A DNA stretch of 64,000 nt from Acinetobacter chengduensis (lineage in GTDB: Bacteria > Pseudomonadota > Gammaproteobacteria > Pseudomonadales > Moraxellaceae). Below, piece by piece: positions 27,154-37,712 of this stretch (within the stretch, counting starts at the first letter, position 1; every line of letters begins with the position of its first letter). The notes under the pieces are model-generated. The model was not told the DNA's origin. It ran no database searches and worked only from the letters and a program-made list of their open reading frames with translations. The stretch lies in NCBI RefSeq assembly GCF_003664645.1, contig NZ_RCHC01000002.1, forward strand, positions 186,001 through 250,000, given 5' to 3'. A program made the translations under genes and the position numbers.

Positions 27154-27705
27154 ATGTCTTTGTCTGATCAATCTCTCGCTATTGTTTATCACAGTCCATA
27201 CGGGCATACCGCTAAAGTTGCTGATTTTATTTCCCAAGGTGCTCGAAAGGTCGGGGTTCAAGTTCATTTAATGGATATTGAGCATTTGGATTGGGAGGCA
27301 CTTGATGGGGCTCAAGCCATTGTATTCGGATGTCCAACCTATATGGGGAATATCACCTCGGGCTTAAAGCTCTTTATGGAGCAATCTTCTAAGCGCTGGC
27401 TTGCACGTTCATGGCAAGGCAAATTGGCTGCTGGTTTTACCAATGGTGGCGGATTGAGTGGCGACAAGCTGGCTGTATTACAGCAAATTAACTTATTTGC
27501 TATGCAACATGGCATGTTGTGGTCAGGCTTACCGATGATGCCTACAGGTCGTGGTACGCAAGATCTGAATCGTATGTCGAGTTTTTTAGGCTTAATGACG
27601 CAATCTGACAATGCACCTATAGAGGTGACACCACCCGCAGGTGATTTAGACACAGCACTTTGGTTTGGTGAATACTTAGCTTTATTATTAAGTAGAATTA
27701 AATAA
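27154..27705 (+). CDS. Flavodoxin-like (WrbA/NADPH-dependent FMN reductase-like) protein
   Basis: A 183-residue flavodoxin-fold protein. The FMN phosphate loop is YHSPYGHTAKVADFI (about 12-26), and the second FMN contact is CPTYMGNITSGLKLFMEQS (about 67-85). It ends in a short hydrophobic helix. The family includes WrbA-like quinone reductases and iron-sulfur flavoproteins; there is no CxxCxxC motif, so the latter is excluded. The substrate is not known. It starts about 40 bases after pgeF and may share its transcript. Confidence 0.85.
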   Translation: MSLSDQSLAIVYHSPYGHTAKVADFISQGARKVGVQVHLMDIEHLDWEALDGAQAIVFGCPTYMGNITSGLKLFMEQSSKRWLARSWQGKLAAGFTNGGGLSGDKLAVLQQINLFAMQHGMLWSGLPMMPTGRGTQDLNRMSSFLGLMTQSDNAPIEVTPPAGDLDTALWFGEYLALLLSRIK

Positions 27706-27756
27706 TGACGTATTGTTGAAATTAATTGTTAATAGATATTTCAACTATAAATGAAT

Positions 27757-27795
27757 GAAAAGCCAAAAGAATTTCTGTTCTTTTGGCTTTTTTTG
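27757..27795 (+). terminator. Terminator after the flavodoxin-like gene
   Basis: AAAAGCCAAAAGAA..TTCTTTTGGCTTTTTTT, a 14-bp stem with loop TTTCTG. Confidence 0.9.
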
Positions 27796-27936
27796 AGGCT
27801 GTAAATGGCATTTTAAGGGTGTTTAGTGTGATTTAAGTCACAAAATGATATATATGATTGAGCTATTTCTTGTTCTAATCTTCTCATAAAATCGCCGAGG
27901 ATGGCGCTCCTAAAAAGAGAAGAAGGATGAGCTAAA

Positions 27937-29361
27937 ATGAAAAGAACAACACTTGTCGCAGGTGTTACGCTTTGTTTTTTAAATAGTGTACATGCGGCTG
28001 ATGGGCTGAATCTCTTGGATGATCAAGAGCTGTCCAAAGTGAATGGTCAAGCTTTATTGAGTATGACAGTCACTAATCCAGAAAATACCAATGCACAAAT
28101 GAAAGCTGAAAATATTGGCTTTTATAAGCTCGGTATGGATGCTGTGATGGATTTAAACATTAATGTGAAGAGCTTAAAACTTGGCTGTGGCGGTGTAAAT
28201 GGTGCAGGTGGCTGTGATATCGACATTGATAATTTAAGTCTGAGTGGACAAAGCAATACAGCAGATGGACGAGCATCATCTTCTGCGCAGTTAACGAATC
28301 CTTTTATTGAATTTGCTGTGAAAAACCCTAACAGTGCGGCGGCACGAGAGATTGTTGGTTTTCGCTTAAGTGCAGATAAGGTTGTGGGCTTGCTGACAAC
28401 GGGGACAGAAAATAGCTCTAAACCCAATGGTATTAATAGTTTATCGGGTTATATGAAAGTACAGTCTGACAGCAGTGGTACGATTAAAGGCTTAGCCAGT
28501 ACAGCAGGCACACGATACAACCTGTATGGTTCGAATCAATACGGCAATCTTTCGGTCAATGGTCGCTTACAAGCTCTAGGTTTAGGTGGACTTGCCGAAG
28601 TCAATTTTACCACCACTGCAGGTGGCTTTAATATTCCAGATATTAATAATAACCCGTTTACCACGCCAGCAATTGTGGTGAATGGTACACGCATGAAATC
28701 TGTAACACTGGTATCACGGGTCAATGTGCCTGATATTTTGTTGGGTGACGATAAAAGTGGATACTCTACAGAAGGTAAGGTCAATTATGACCCAGTTACG
28801 GGCTATCCTACGGGTGTAACTGCTTTAGGCGGTAAGGTAACAGCGACAGTAACCAGCTGTAATTTATTAGCTTGTTTGTTGGCACCTACAAATTCAAAGT
28901 TTGAAAATGTGTATATGAACGGCAAAATCACGGGAGTAACCGCAGATTTAACCCTAAATCAATCTTTGGGTTTAATTCATAACTTACCTATCAACTCAGC
29001 TTTATCACTCAGTCTACAAAAGCAAGCAGTGAAATGGATGGGTACCAATGATGATGATATTGCACAAAAAGGTTGGTGGTTATCGGCAAAAGACCCAGTG
29101 AATATTGGGGATGTGATTCCACAAGACTTAATTAATATCGATCAGTTATTCCCACAAATTGGTACTGCTGTCAGTGCTTATTTACAAAAGAATCCAGCTA
29201 AAACCAACGATTTGGGAGGCTTGTTAAAGCTAGGTGCATTAACAGCTAATATTGGCAATATTGATTTGAGTAGTACACCATTAAAATTAAATGTTGAAAA
29301 CTTAATTTTAAAAGGCCAAAGCTTTGCGTCTAATTGCTATGGTGGTTTAAAGTTCTGCTAA
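27937..29361 (+). CDS. Uncharacterised secreted protein with N-terminal LDDxELSxVxGQ motif
   Basis: A 474-residue protein with a clear Sec signal peptide (MKRTTLVAGVTLCFLNSVHA, cut after about residue 20). The mature start reads LNLLDDQELSKVNGQALLSM, a motif I associate with FilA/DUF6160-type secreted proteins of Acinetobacter and pseudomonads. The rest is rich in Gly, Asn, Ser and Thr with alternating hydrophobic strands (DINVKSLKLG, IDIDNLSLSG), suggesting a beta-helix or beta-sandwich. Cysteines are few and clustered (GCGGVNGAGGCDID; SCNLLACLL; SNCYGGLKFC), possibly disulfides. It is monocistronic, between two terminators. Family membership is not proven and the function is unknown. Confidence 0.75.
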   Translation: MKRTTLVAGVTLCFLNSVHAADGLNLLDDQELSKVNGQALLSMTVTNPENTNAQMKAENIGFYKLGMDAVMDLNINVKSLKLGCGGVNGAGGCDIDIDNLSLSGQSNTADGRASSSAQLTNPFIEFAVKNPNSAAAREIVGFRLSADKVVGLLTTGTENSSKPNGINSLSGYMKVQSDSSGTIKGLASTAGTRYNLYGSNQYGNLSVNGRLQALGLGGLAEVNFTTTAGGFNIPDINNNPFTTPAIVVNGTRMKSVTLVSRVNVPDILLGDDKSGYSTEGKVNYDPVTGYPTGVTALGGKVTATVTSCNLLACLLAPTNSKFENVYMNGKITGVTADLTLNQSLGLIHNLPINSALSLSLQKQAVKWMGTNDDDIAQKGWWLSAKDPVNIGDVIPQDLINIDQLFPQIGTAVSAYLQKNPAKTNDLGGLLKLGALTANIGNIDLSSTPLKLNVENLILKGQSFASNCYGGLKFC

Positions 29362-29392
29362 TACTAGTCGCTCACGTATAAGTTTAAGCCGA

Positions 29393-29446
29393 TCCTTTAT
29401 ATGTAAAAAACCTCCGTATTTGGAGGTTTTTTTTACATATAAAGGA
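29393..29446. terminator. Long bidirectional terminator
   Basis: An inverted repeat with arms TCCTTTATATGTAAAAAA and CCTCC closing on a 5-base loop, GTATT. It serves the secreted-protein gene and the convergent smpB. Only the A/T runs differ in length between the arms. Confidence 0.9.
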
Positions 29447-29453
29447 TGAGCAA

Positions 29454-29933
29454 TTATTTATGCATAATGCGGGCTTTATCGCGTTGCCAATCACGGTCTT
29501 TCTCAGTCGCACGTTTGTCATGCAATTGTTTACCTTTTACCAATGCAATTTCAAGCTTGGCATTTGGGCCTTTCCAATAACACGCCAGCGGCACACATGA
29601 ATAACCTTTTTGATTGATTGCGCCCATAAGTTTTTCAATTTCACGGCGGTTCAGTAACAACTTACGTGTACGTGTTGCTTCTGGTACCACGTGTGTAGAA
29701 GCACTCAACAAAGGCTGCACTTGCGCGCCAAATAAAAACGCTTCGCCATTTTTAAAAGTAATATAACTTTCAACAATGGTCATACGGCCTGCACGCATTG
29801 ATTTGACTTCCCAACCTTGTAGAGAAAGTCCTGCTTCAAATTTTTCTTCAATAAAATAATCGTGGCGTGCACGCTTGTTAAGTGCAATAGTGCCGCCGTT
29901 ATTTTTTTTAACTACAATACTTGCTTTCGCCAT
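29454..29933 (-). CDS. smpB: SsrA-binding protein SmpB
   Basis: SmpB binds tmRNA and brings it to stalled ribosomes for trans-translation. The 159-residue protein shows the oligonucleotide-binding core: [18 protein letters not shown], then [13 protein letters not shown] (about 37-49), [15 protein letters not shown], and the basic C-terminal tail ([20 protein letters not shown]) that enters the mRNA channel. The tmRNA gene itself is not in this window. Confidence 0.97.
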   Translation of the reverse strand: MAKASIVVKKNNGGTIALNKRARHDYFIEEKFEAGLSLQGWEVKSMRAGRMTIVESYITFKNGEAFLFGAQVQPLLSASTHVVPEATRTRKLLLNRREIEKLMGAINQKGYSCVPLACYWKGPNAKLEIALVKGKQLHDKRATEKDRDWQRDKARIMHK

Positions 29934-30054
29934 AATCTGATACTTCCAAACTTAAGACTATTGTACCCGAACTTACATAGATATGAAGTTTTTAAATGAT
30001 GGAGTTTCTTCACCCAAAAACAAGATTTTGCTAAAATACAGTCCTACAAAATAA

Positions 30055-30826
<772 letters not shown>

Positions 30827-30836
30827 TTCAAATTTT

Positions 30837-30845
30837 TGCTAAGAT
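30837..30845 (+). promoter_or_regulatory. Extended -10 promoter of rnpB
   Basis: TGCTAAGAT, an extended -10. It would place the start near 30852, at the 5' end of the RNase P RNA. The -35 is weak. Confidence 0.55.
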
Positions 30846-30852
30846 GCACCTC

Positions 30853-31226
<374 letters not shown>

Positions 31227-31259
31227 AACAAATTTTGATCGATTAAGCGCATGAGGTAC

Positions 31260-31288
31260 TTGACGTACCGTGGATAAAACCACATAAT
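31260..31288 (+). promoter_or_regulatory. Promoter of tRNA-Met
   Basis: TTGACG (31260-31265), 17 bases, CATAAT (31283-31288), followed by a GC-rich discriminator GCGCGC, typical of stringently controlled stable RNA genes. Confidence 0.8.
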
Positions 31289-31303
31289 GCGCGCACAGTT
31301 TAA

Positions 31304-31380
31304 GGCTATGTAGCTCAGTTGGTTAGAGCACCGCACTCATAATGCGGGGGTCACAAGTTCAAGTCTCGTCATAGCCACCA
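31304..31380 (+). tRNA. tRNA-Met (CAU), elongator type
   Basis: 77 bases with encoded CCA. The anticodon stem CCGCA/TGCGG holds loop CTCATAA, anticodon CAT. The body closely resembles the E. coli elongator tRNA-Met (GGCTAnGTAGCTCAGTTGG start) rather than initiator or lysidine-type tRNA-Ile. Confidence 0.95.
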
Positions 31381-31387
31381 TATTCTG

Positions 31388-31417
31388 AAAAACCCACTCC
31401 GATTGAGTGGGTTTTTT
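31388..31417 (+). terminator. Terminator after tRNA-Met
   Basis: AAAACCCACTC..GAGTGGGTTTTTTT, 7 bases after the tRNA CCA end. It also closes the pseudogene on the other strand. Confidence 0.9.
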
Positions 31418-31420
31418 TAT

Positions 31421-32118
31421 TTATGAAAATAAATCTGATCTTAGTAATTTTTCGATATCATTCATGTCAGTTTTTAACTTATCTGAAATAGGTTGAAGAT
31501 CTAGTGTAAATTTTTTAGTTATTTCATTCTGTGCTGATTCATTAAAAAAGAGATTAGAAATATTACTTGTATATTGAGTAGTCATTTCAAAAATATTTTT
31601 ATAGCCTATTGTTATATCTTTTAGCTTATCTCTTATTTCATCAGGTGCAAAGAACTTCAAACGATTACATTCATTTTGTAGGGTATTAAGTTCATCAGAT
31701 AAGTTTTCAAAAAAACTTTGAATATTTTTATGATACTCACTAGTGATTCTAGCAATCTCATTGGGATCATTTTTTTCTGAAGCTTTAACGATGCTGATCA
31801 AAAAGTTTTACATGTAAAGATTTATTGATTTTTGTGAATCGATTTGCGCTTTTGATTGAAATTTGTCTAAGTTACTAAAGAAGTTTCCATAAACTTCTTG
31901 TTTGATGCCAAAATTCTTTTTTTTCTTTTCAAGCCTAATTCGAAGGTATGTTTTAGGCCTTCTAATTCCTTATCTCTTTCAGCCTTATAATCAATTAGAC
32001 ATTTATCATTTTTTTGTTTTTGGTAAAAAGAAAATATCAGCCATAAAATATTCGTAAGTGCAAATACTGTGGTGAAAAAAATTGGATTTCCACTAATAAA
32101 ACTCAAAATAGTTTGCAT
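31421..32118 (-). pseudogene. Broken gene for a membrane-anchored coiled-coil protein (frameshift plus stop)
   Basis: Two short frames on this strand are parts of one gene. The first (32118-31867) encodes a transmembrane helix (NPIFFTTVFALTNILWLIFSF split over 11-31) and a charged helix to LKRKK. At an A8 run (31917-31924) the frame that continues sensibly, KNFGIKQEVYGNFFSNLDKF, is the -1 frame. It runs to a TAA at 31808-31810, after which the same frame continues as NFLISIVKASEKNDP to 31421. Joined, it would be about 233 residues with long coiled coils. The region is very AT-rich. No function is recognised. Sequencing error at the A8 run could explain the first lesion but not the TAA. Confidence 0.7.
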
Positions 32119-32156
32119 ACTTAATCTTTTGGAATTTTAATGGCTTAATATTAGAT

Positions 32157-32777
32157 TTAATTCCTTAAAAATTCTACTAGAAATTCCAGATCATCCGTCT
32201 GCAACTGTTCACGCATCTTTAAAAACTGCTTTTCATCTAAGTCATAAATTTTAAGGGAAAGCAGTTTTTCAATATCGTCCGCAGGAAAGCGGTATTTAAT
32301 AATTTTTGCAGGTACCCCCCCTACAACGGCATAAGGTGGCACATCTTTAGTGACCACTGCACCTGTAGCTACCACAGCGCCTTCACCAAGCTTAACACCT
32401 TGCATAATCATGGCACGTGAACCAATCCAGCAACCATCACCAATAACAGTATTGCCAGCAGGCATAAAACTGCGTGTATCAAATGGAAAAGCAGAAATCC
32501 AGTCTGTACGGTGCAATTGATTGCCACCCATCATAATCACGCATTCTGCGCCAAAACAGACAAAATTGCCGATATGTAGCTGATCAATCGGTTTATCTGG
32601 TGTGGAGGGCTTATCATGCAAATAACGTACTACACAGCGCTCAAAGCCCTGATCCCAGTAAGCTGAGTAATAGCTGTAATTGCCCTTAATATGAATATTG
32701 GGGTTTTTGACAGTTTTAGAGATAAACTCAAACTCACACCAATGATTAACAGGGGAATTAATTAACTTTTCAGACAT
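32157..32777 (-). CDS. CatB-related O-acetyltransferase (left-handed beta-helix)
   Basis: A 206-residue hexapeptide-repeat acetyltransferase of the xenobiotic (Vat/CatB) type, which uses acetyl-CoA to modify small hydroxylated molecules including chloramphenicol and streptogramins. Features: NYSYYSAYW (about 33-41), the catalytic-His segment [18 protein letters not shown] (about 82-99), and left-handed-helix repeats [26 protein letters not shown] and [18 protein letters not shown]. CatB relatives with no resistance role exist, so resistance should not be assumed. It lies 55 bases from the methyltransferase gene on the same strand. Confidence 0.88.
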   Translation of the reverse strand: MSEKLINSPVNHWCEFEFISKTVKNPNIHIKGNYSYYSAYWDQGFERCVVRYLHDKPSTPDKPIDQLHIGNFVCFGAECVIMMGGNQLHRTDWISAFPFDTRSFMPAGNTVIGDGCWIGSRAMIMQGVKLGEGAVVATGAVVTKDVPPYAVVGGVPAKIIKYRFPADDIEKLLSLKIYDLDEKQFLKMREQLQTDDLEFLVEFLRN

Positions 32778-32832
32778 ACAATTTAAAGGAGGAGTTAGTG
32801 CAGTGCTATTTTATATCACTGGATGCAAAAGT

Positions 32833-33705
32833 CTAAATAATCTGTAAACGGATTAAGTGCGCTGCATCTGTATGTTGCATTCCTTTTTTAGAGCCGACCA
32901 AATAGCGCTCCGTGATGTCTGTACCAGATAGATCTTCTAAAACGAGATATCCCAAATTCCACATTAAATCGTGCAATTGCTGTGTATTAAAAAATCCCAT
33001 GATAGGTTCATTGAGTAAGTGAGTAACTTGACTAAGAAACATGGTGCCAAGGCGTTCAATACCCTGTAAATGTTGATATGGCACCGAATAATCAAACACA
33101 ACTTCACTGTTAGTGGTAGCACAACTCGCAAGATCCTTTAATGTGCTGAGTGTTGTTTCTGGTTTAAGATAATGCGTTGTGCCTAGCCAAGAAAAATATG
33201 CAATTTGATTGGCATCGTAACTACTCTTTTTAAGTGCCTCGCTGAGTTTTTCTTGTTCAAAATTAATGGGTACAAATTCGACGTTCTCTGGAATCTTTCC
33301 GTGTTCACTTAAAACGCTAATTTTCAGAGCTTGGGTATCTGGATGATCAACTTCATAAATTTTGACATCTGGGTATTGGGCAGCAGCCCGTAAAGCAAAA
33401 GAATCTAGGCCAGCACCAATCATGACATATTGTTTTACACCACGATTGAGCGCCTCGTATAACCAGTCTTCACTATAAGCCGAACGTAATGCAACTTGTG
33501 TGACCAGTAAATCCCATGCGCGGCGTACGGGCTGTGTTTTTAATAGTCGCATAAGTACCTTATTTGAAAGTACAAATCGCCATGCAGGACTGGTCATTTT
33601 GATTGCATAAGCATCATGAAATAAGGGTGGCTGATTGCTAAGGTTATCGTAAGCGCGAATAGCCGCGGCTGCTTGGGCGGTATTGCTGGCACGTCCAGTT
33701 TTCAT
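32833..33705 (-). CDS. SAM-dependent methyltransferase, LCMT/PPM1-like family
   Basis: A 290-residue class I methyltransferase of the leucine-carboxyl-methyltransferase-like family. The SAM-binding motif is YVMIGAGLDSFALRAA (about 93-108), followed by YEVDHPDTQALK (about 115-126), and the N-terminus has GRASNTAQAAAAIRAYDN with the RA...R pattern typical of the family. In bacteria such proteins methylate unknown small molecules or polyketides. It lies upstream of, and probably with, the CatB-like acetyltransferase: two small-molecule modifying enzymes together. Confidence 0.85.
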   Translation of the reverse strand: MKTGRASNTAQAAAAIRAYDNLSNQPPLFHDAYAIKMTSPAWRFVLSNKVLMRLLKTQPVRRAWDLLVTQVALRSAYSEDWLYEALNRGVKQYVMIGAGLDSFALRAAAQYPDVKIYEVDHPDTQALKISVLSEHGKIPENVEFVPINFEQEKLSEALKKSSYDANQIAYFSWLGTTHYLKPETTLSTLKDLASCATTNSEVVFDYSVPYQHLQGIERLGTMFLSQVTHLLNEPIMGFFNTQQLHDLMWNLGYLVLEDLSGTDITERYLVGSKKGMQHTDAAHLIRLQII

Positions 33706-33850
33706 AATGCATGCACACTTTAATTTTTTTAATTCGATGTTTTAACACTAATAGAATGTGCAAAATTTACAATGACAATAATGATTTAAACTTGTGATGA
33801 TTACGGCAAGTTAAAATATGAGCTAGATAGACGAGTAATGATGATTTGGC

Positions 33851-33878
33851 AATAAAAAACCCCTCAAAAGAGGGGCTT
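33851..33878 (-). terminator. Terminator after greA
   Basis: On the minus strand GCCCCTC, loop TTTT, GAGGGGTTTTTT. Confidence 0.85.
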
Positions 33879-33897
33879 CAATTTTGAATTATTTCAA

Positions 33898-34377
33898 TTA
33901 AGAAATATATTCAACTTTAACAACTTCGTATTCAACTTCACCATTTGGTGTTTGAATTTTTGCTTCGTCGCCTTCGTTTTTACCCAAAAGACCACGTGCA
34001 ATTGGTGAGTTCACAGAGATTTTATTAATTTTAAAATCAGCTTCGTCATCACCAACAATGCGGTAAGTTTTTTGTTCTTCAGTGTCTAGGTTTTCAATTG
34101 TTACCGTTACACCAAATACAACACGACCGTTTTGCTCAAGATCTTTTACATCAACTACTTGGCATGCACCCAATTTACCTTCGATATCTTGAATACGGCC
34201 TTCGCAGAAACCTTGTTGCTCACGTGCTGCGTGATATTCTGCATTTTCTTTTAAGTCACCGTGTTCGCGCGCTTCAGCAATTGAAGCAGTAATACGTGGG
34301 CGATCCACAGTTTTAAGTTGGTGTAATTCTTTCTCTAAGGCAATTTTGCCTTCAGGAGTCATAGGATAACGTTGCAT
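33898..34377 (-). CDS. greA: Transcript cleavage factor GreA
   Basis: GreA enters the RNA polymerase secondary channel and stimulates cleavage of backtracked transcripts. The 159-residue protein has the N-terminal coiled coil with the acidic tip ([20 protein letters not shown], about 31-50, with the DLKENAEY signature) and a C-terminal FKBP-like domain ending [18 protein letters not shown]. It lies downstream of carA and carB on the same strand, a common carAB-greA order; a hairpin between carB and greA may reduce read-through. Confidence 0.97.
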   Translation of the reverse strand: MQRYPMTPEGKIALEKELHQLKTVDRPRITASIAEAREHGDLKENAEYHAAREQQGFCEGRIQDIEGKLGACQVVDVKDLEQNGRVVFGVTVTIENLDTEEQKTYRIVGDDEADFKINKISVNSPIARGLLGKNEGDEAKIQTPNGEVEYEVVKVEYIS

Positions 34378-34419
34378 GGTTGTCCCTCAAAAAAATGTCA
34401 AAAAGACAAAGTATATAAA

Positions 34420-34455
34420 TGAAAAAAGCCCGCCACCAAGAAGGTGACGGGACTT
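34420..34455 (-). terminator. Terminator after carB
   Basis: On the minus strand CCCGTCACC, loop TTCTT, GGTGGCGGGCTTTTTT, with one mismatch in the stem. It lies about 14 bases past the carB stop. Confidence 0.7.
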
Positions 34456-34468
34456 CTCGGTAGCTTAA

Positions 34469-37400
34469 TTAACCTTTGGTAAGGTCTTGCAAGCGGTATA
34501 CATCCATTGGCAATTTAATTGCTAAAGCTTGGCATACAGCATCAGCACCGTTTAGAGTGGTGGTGTTATACACTTTACCTTGGAGTGCAGAACGGCGGAT
34601 AGAGAATGAATCTTCTTGCGCCTTTTTACCTTCAGTCGTGTTAATTACAAGGTGGATTTCGCCGTTTTTAATACGGTCCACAATGTTAGGACGACCTTCA
34701 GTCACTTTGTTCACGCGTTCACATTCAAGACCAGCTTCACTGATAACTTTAAATGTACCATCAGTCGCAAGAATCTTGAAGCCTAAATCAATAAGTTGTT
34801 TCGCAATGCCTGCAGCACGAGGCTTGTCTGAATCACGCACTGAAATAAATGCATGTTTCACTTCACCTTCAGTTGGTAGACCAGGTAAACGTTCATTTGC
34901 ACCTAAAACGGCTTTGTAGAACGCTTCACCAAATGTTTTACCAACGCCCATCACTTCACCTGTAGATTTCATCTCAGGTCCAAGAATTGGGTCAACGCCA
35001 GGGAACTTGTTGAATGGGAACACTGCTTCTTTTACAGAGAAGTGCTCAGGAATAATCTCTGAAGTGAATCCTTGAGATTCTAGAGATTGACCCGCCATAC
35101 AACGTGCAGCCACTTTCGCTAAAGATTCGCCGATACACTTAGATACGAATGGAACAGTACGTGATGCACGTGGGTTCACTTCTAAGATGTATACGTCATT
35201 ACCTTTCACAGCAAACTGTACGTTCATCAAACCAATTACGCCAAGCTCTTTCGCCATAGCAATTGTTTGACGGCGCATTTCGTCCTGTACTTCTTTAGAT
35301 AAAGAGTAAGGAGGAATAGAACATGCAGAGTCACCTGAGTGAATACCTGCTTGTTCGATGTGCTGCATAATACCGCCGATCACAACGTCTTTACCGTCAG
35401 ATACGCAGTCTACGTCAACTTCGATTGCGTCATCTAGGAAACGGTCAAGAAGAACTGGCGCTTCATTCGATGCTTGAACCGCATCACGTAAGTAGCGTTT
35501 TAATTCTTCGTCGTTGTAAACGATTTCCATCGCACGGCCACCAAGCACGTAAGAAGGACGTACTACAAGTGGGTAGCCAACTTTCGCTGCTTCAGCCATA
35601 CCTTCTTCAGCAGATTTTACAATACTGTTGTTTGGTTGACGAAGTTGCAGACGTTGAATCATTTGTTGGAAACGTTCGCGGTCTTCTGCACGGTCAATGG
35701 CGTCAGGAGATGTACCAATGATTGGCGCACCAGCTTCTTCTAAAGCACGAGCCAATTTTAAAGGTGTTTGACCACCGTACTGTACGATAATGCCTTTAGG
35801 CTTCTCAATACGCACGATTTCAAGAACATCTTCAAGTGTAATTGGTTCGAAGTACAAACGATCAGATGTGTCGTAATCTGTAGAAACAGTTTCAGGGTTA
35901 CAGTTCACCATGATTGTTTCGTAGCCGTCATCACGCATAGCAAGTGCCGCGTGTACACAGCAGTAATCGAATTCGATACCTTGACCAATACGGTTAGGAC
36001 CGCCACCAATCACCATGATCTTGTCACGAGTTGAAGGATTTGCTTCACATTCTTCATCGTAAGTTGAGTACATGTAAGCTGTATCTGATTCAAACTCAGC
36101 AGCACATGTATCTACACGTTTGTAAACTGGAGTCACGCCCAAGTTCCAACGGTGTTTACGGAATTGTTTTTGTGAAATGCCCATCAAGTTCGCAATGCGA
36201 AGATCTGATAAACCTTTACGTTTGAATGAACGGATGTTGTCCGCATTCAAATCACCAAAACCTAAAGTTTTGATTTGGTTTTCAGTTTTAATGATGTCTT
36301 CGATTTGGATTAAGAACCAACGGTCGATGTTTGTCGCAGCAAATACTTCGTCTAGTGTGAAACCGTGACGGAATGCATCGCCCACGTACCAAATACGCTC
36401 TGGACCTGGAACTTTAAGCTCTTGTAAGATTTTCTCACGCGCGCCTTCAGTACCCACTTCAATTTTTTCATCAAAACCACAAGCGCCCACTTCAAGACCA
36501 CGAAGGGCTTTAGATACAGACTCTTGGAAGTTACGACCAATTGCCATGACTTCACCTACAGACTTCATCTGAGTTGTAAGTGTTGCATCAGCTTGTGGGA
36601 ATTTTTCGAAGTTGAAACGAGGAATCTTGGTTACAACGTAGTCAATCGCAGGTTCGAATGAAGCTGGAGTTGTACCGCCAGTGATGTCATTTTTCAATTC
36701 ATCAAGGGTATAACCAACAGCCAATTTTGCAGCGATTTTTGCAATTGGGAAACCAGTTGCTTTAGACGCAAGAGCAGATGAACGTGATACACGTGGGTTC
36801 ATCTCGATCACAACCATACGGCCGTCTTTCGGGTTGATACCGAACTGTACGTTAGAACCGCCAGTTTCAACACCAATTTCACGAAGTACAGCTAAAGATG
36901 CATTACGTAAAAGCTGGAATTCTTTGTCTGTCAATGTTTGCGCAGGAGCAACAGTGATTGAGTCACCTGTGTGTACGCCCATTGGGTCAAAGTTTTCAAT
37001 CGTACATACGATGATACAGTTGTCGTTTTTGTCACGAACAACTTCCATTTCGTATTCTTTCCAACCAATTAAAGATTCATCGATCAATAATTGTTTGGTT
37101 GGAGAAAGATCGAAACCACGTTCACAGATTTCAATGAATTCTTCTTTGTTGTACGCGATACCGCCACCTGAACCACCCATCGTGAATGATGGGCGGATAA
37201 TTACAGGGAAGCCGAAACGTGCTTGGATTTCCAAAGCGTGTTCCATGCTTTCTGCAACGTCAGCACGTGGACATTCCAAACCGATTTTGCGCATTGCGAT
37301 ATCGAAAAGTTTACGGTCTTCCGCTTTTTCGATTGCTTCTTTCGTCGCGCCAATCAATTCAACATTGTATTTTTCTAAAATACCGTGCTCATCAAGTGCA

Positions 37401-37699
37401 AGGGCACAGTTCAAAGCAGTTTGACCACCCATTGTAGGAAGAACTGCGTCAGGGCGTTCTTTCTCAATGATAGCTGCAACAGTTTGCCAAGTAATCGGTT
37501 CGATGTACGTTGCATCTGCCATTGCAGGGTCAGTCATAATGGTCGCTGGGTTAGAGTTCACCAAAATAACACGGTAGCCTTCTTCACGAAGGGCTTTACA
37601 AGCTTGCGCACCTGAGTAGTCAAACTCACATGCTTGACCGATCACAATCGGACCCGCACCAATAATTAAGATGCTTTTAATGTCTGTACGTTTAGCCAT
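34469..37699 (-). CDS. carB: Carbamoyl-phosphate synthase large subunit CarB
   Basis: CarB uses ammonia channelled from CarA, bicarbonate and two ATP to make carbamoyl phosphate for pyrimidines and arginine. At 1076 residues it is full length: two homologous ATP-grasp halves ([22 protein letters not shown] at the start, [19 protein letters not shown] near 560, with matching [15 protein letters not shown] and [15 protein letters not shown]) and a C-terminal MGS-like allosteric domain (about 940-1076) that normally binds UMP and IMP or ornithine. carA is 13 bases upstream. Confidence 0.98.
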   Translation of the reverse strand: MAKRTDIKSILIIGAGPIVIGQACEFDYSGAQACKALREEGYRVILVNSNPATIMTDPAMADATYIEPITWQTVAAIIEKERPDAVLPTMGGQTALNCALALDEHGILEKYNVELIGATKEAIEKAEDRKLFDIAMRKIGLECPRADVAESMEHALEIQARFGFPVIIRPSFTMGGSGGGIAYNKEEFIEICERGFDLSPTKQLLIDESLIGWKEYEMEVVRDKNDNCIIVCTIENFDPMGVHTGDSITVAPAQTLTDKEFQLLRNASLAVLREIGVETGGSNVQFGINPKDGRMVVIEMNPRVSRSSALASKATGFPIAKIAAKLAVGYTLDELKNDITGGTTPASFEPAIDYVVTKIPRFNFEKFPQADATLTTQMKSVGEVMAIGRNFQESVSKALRGLEVGACGFDEKIEVGTEGAREKILQELKVPGPERIWYVGDAFRHGFTLDEVFAATNIDRWFLIQIEDIIKTENQIKTLGFGDLNADNIRSFKRKGLSDLRIANLMGISQKQFRKHRWNLGVTPVYKRVDTCAAEFESDTAYMYSTYDEECEANPSTRDKIMVIGGGPNRIGQGIEFDYCCVHAALAMRDDGYETIMVNCNPETVSTDYDTSDRLYFEPITLEDVLEIVRIEKPKGIIVQYGGQTPLKLARALEEAGAPIIGTSPDAIDRAEDRERFQQMIQRLQLRQPNNSIVKSAEEGMAEAAKVGYPLVVRPSYVLGGRAMEIVYNDEELKRYLRDAVQASNEAPVLLDRFLDDAIEVDVDCVSDGKDVVIGGIMQHIEQAGIHSGDSACSIPPYSLSKEVQDEMRRQTIAMAKELGVIGLMNVQFAVKGNDVYILEVNPRASRTVPFVSKCIGESLAKVAARCMAGQSLESQGFTSEIIPEHFSVKEAVFPFNKFPGVDPILGPEMKSTGEVMGVGKTFGEAFYKAVLGANERLPGLPTEGEVKHAFISVRDSDKPRAAGIAKQLIDLGFKILATDGTFKVISEAGLECERVNKVTEGRPNIVDRIKNGEIHLVINTTEGKKAQEDSFSIRRSALQGKVYNTTTLNGADAVCQALAIKLPMDVYRLQDLTKG

Positions 37700-37712
37700 G
37701 ATGCTTCCTTAA

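Noticed and set aside
31304-31380. Duplicate of the tRNA-Met 3' end that would mark an integrated element
   Set aside because: I looked for a repeat of the last bases (GTCTCGTCATAGCC) up to greA and saw none, so no att site can be claimed.
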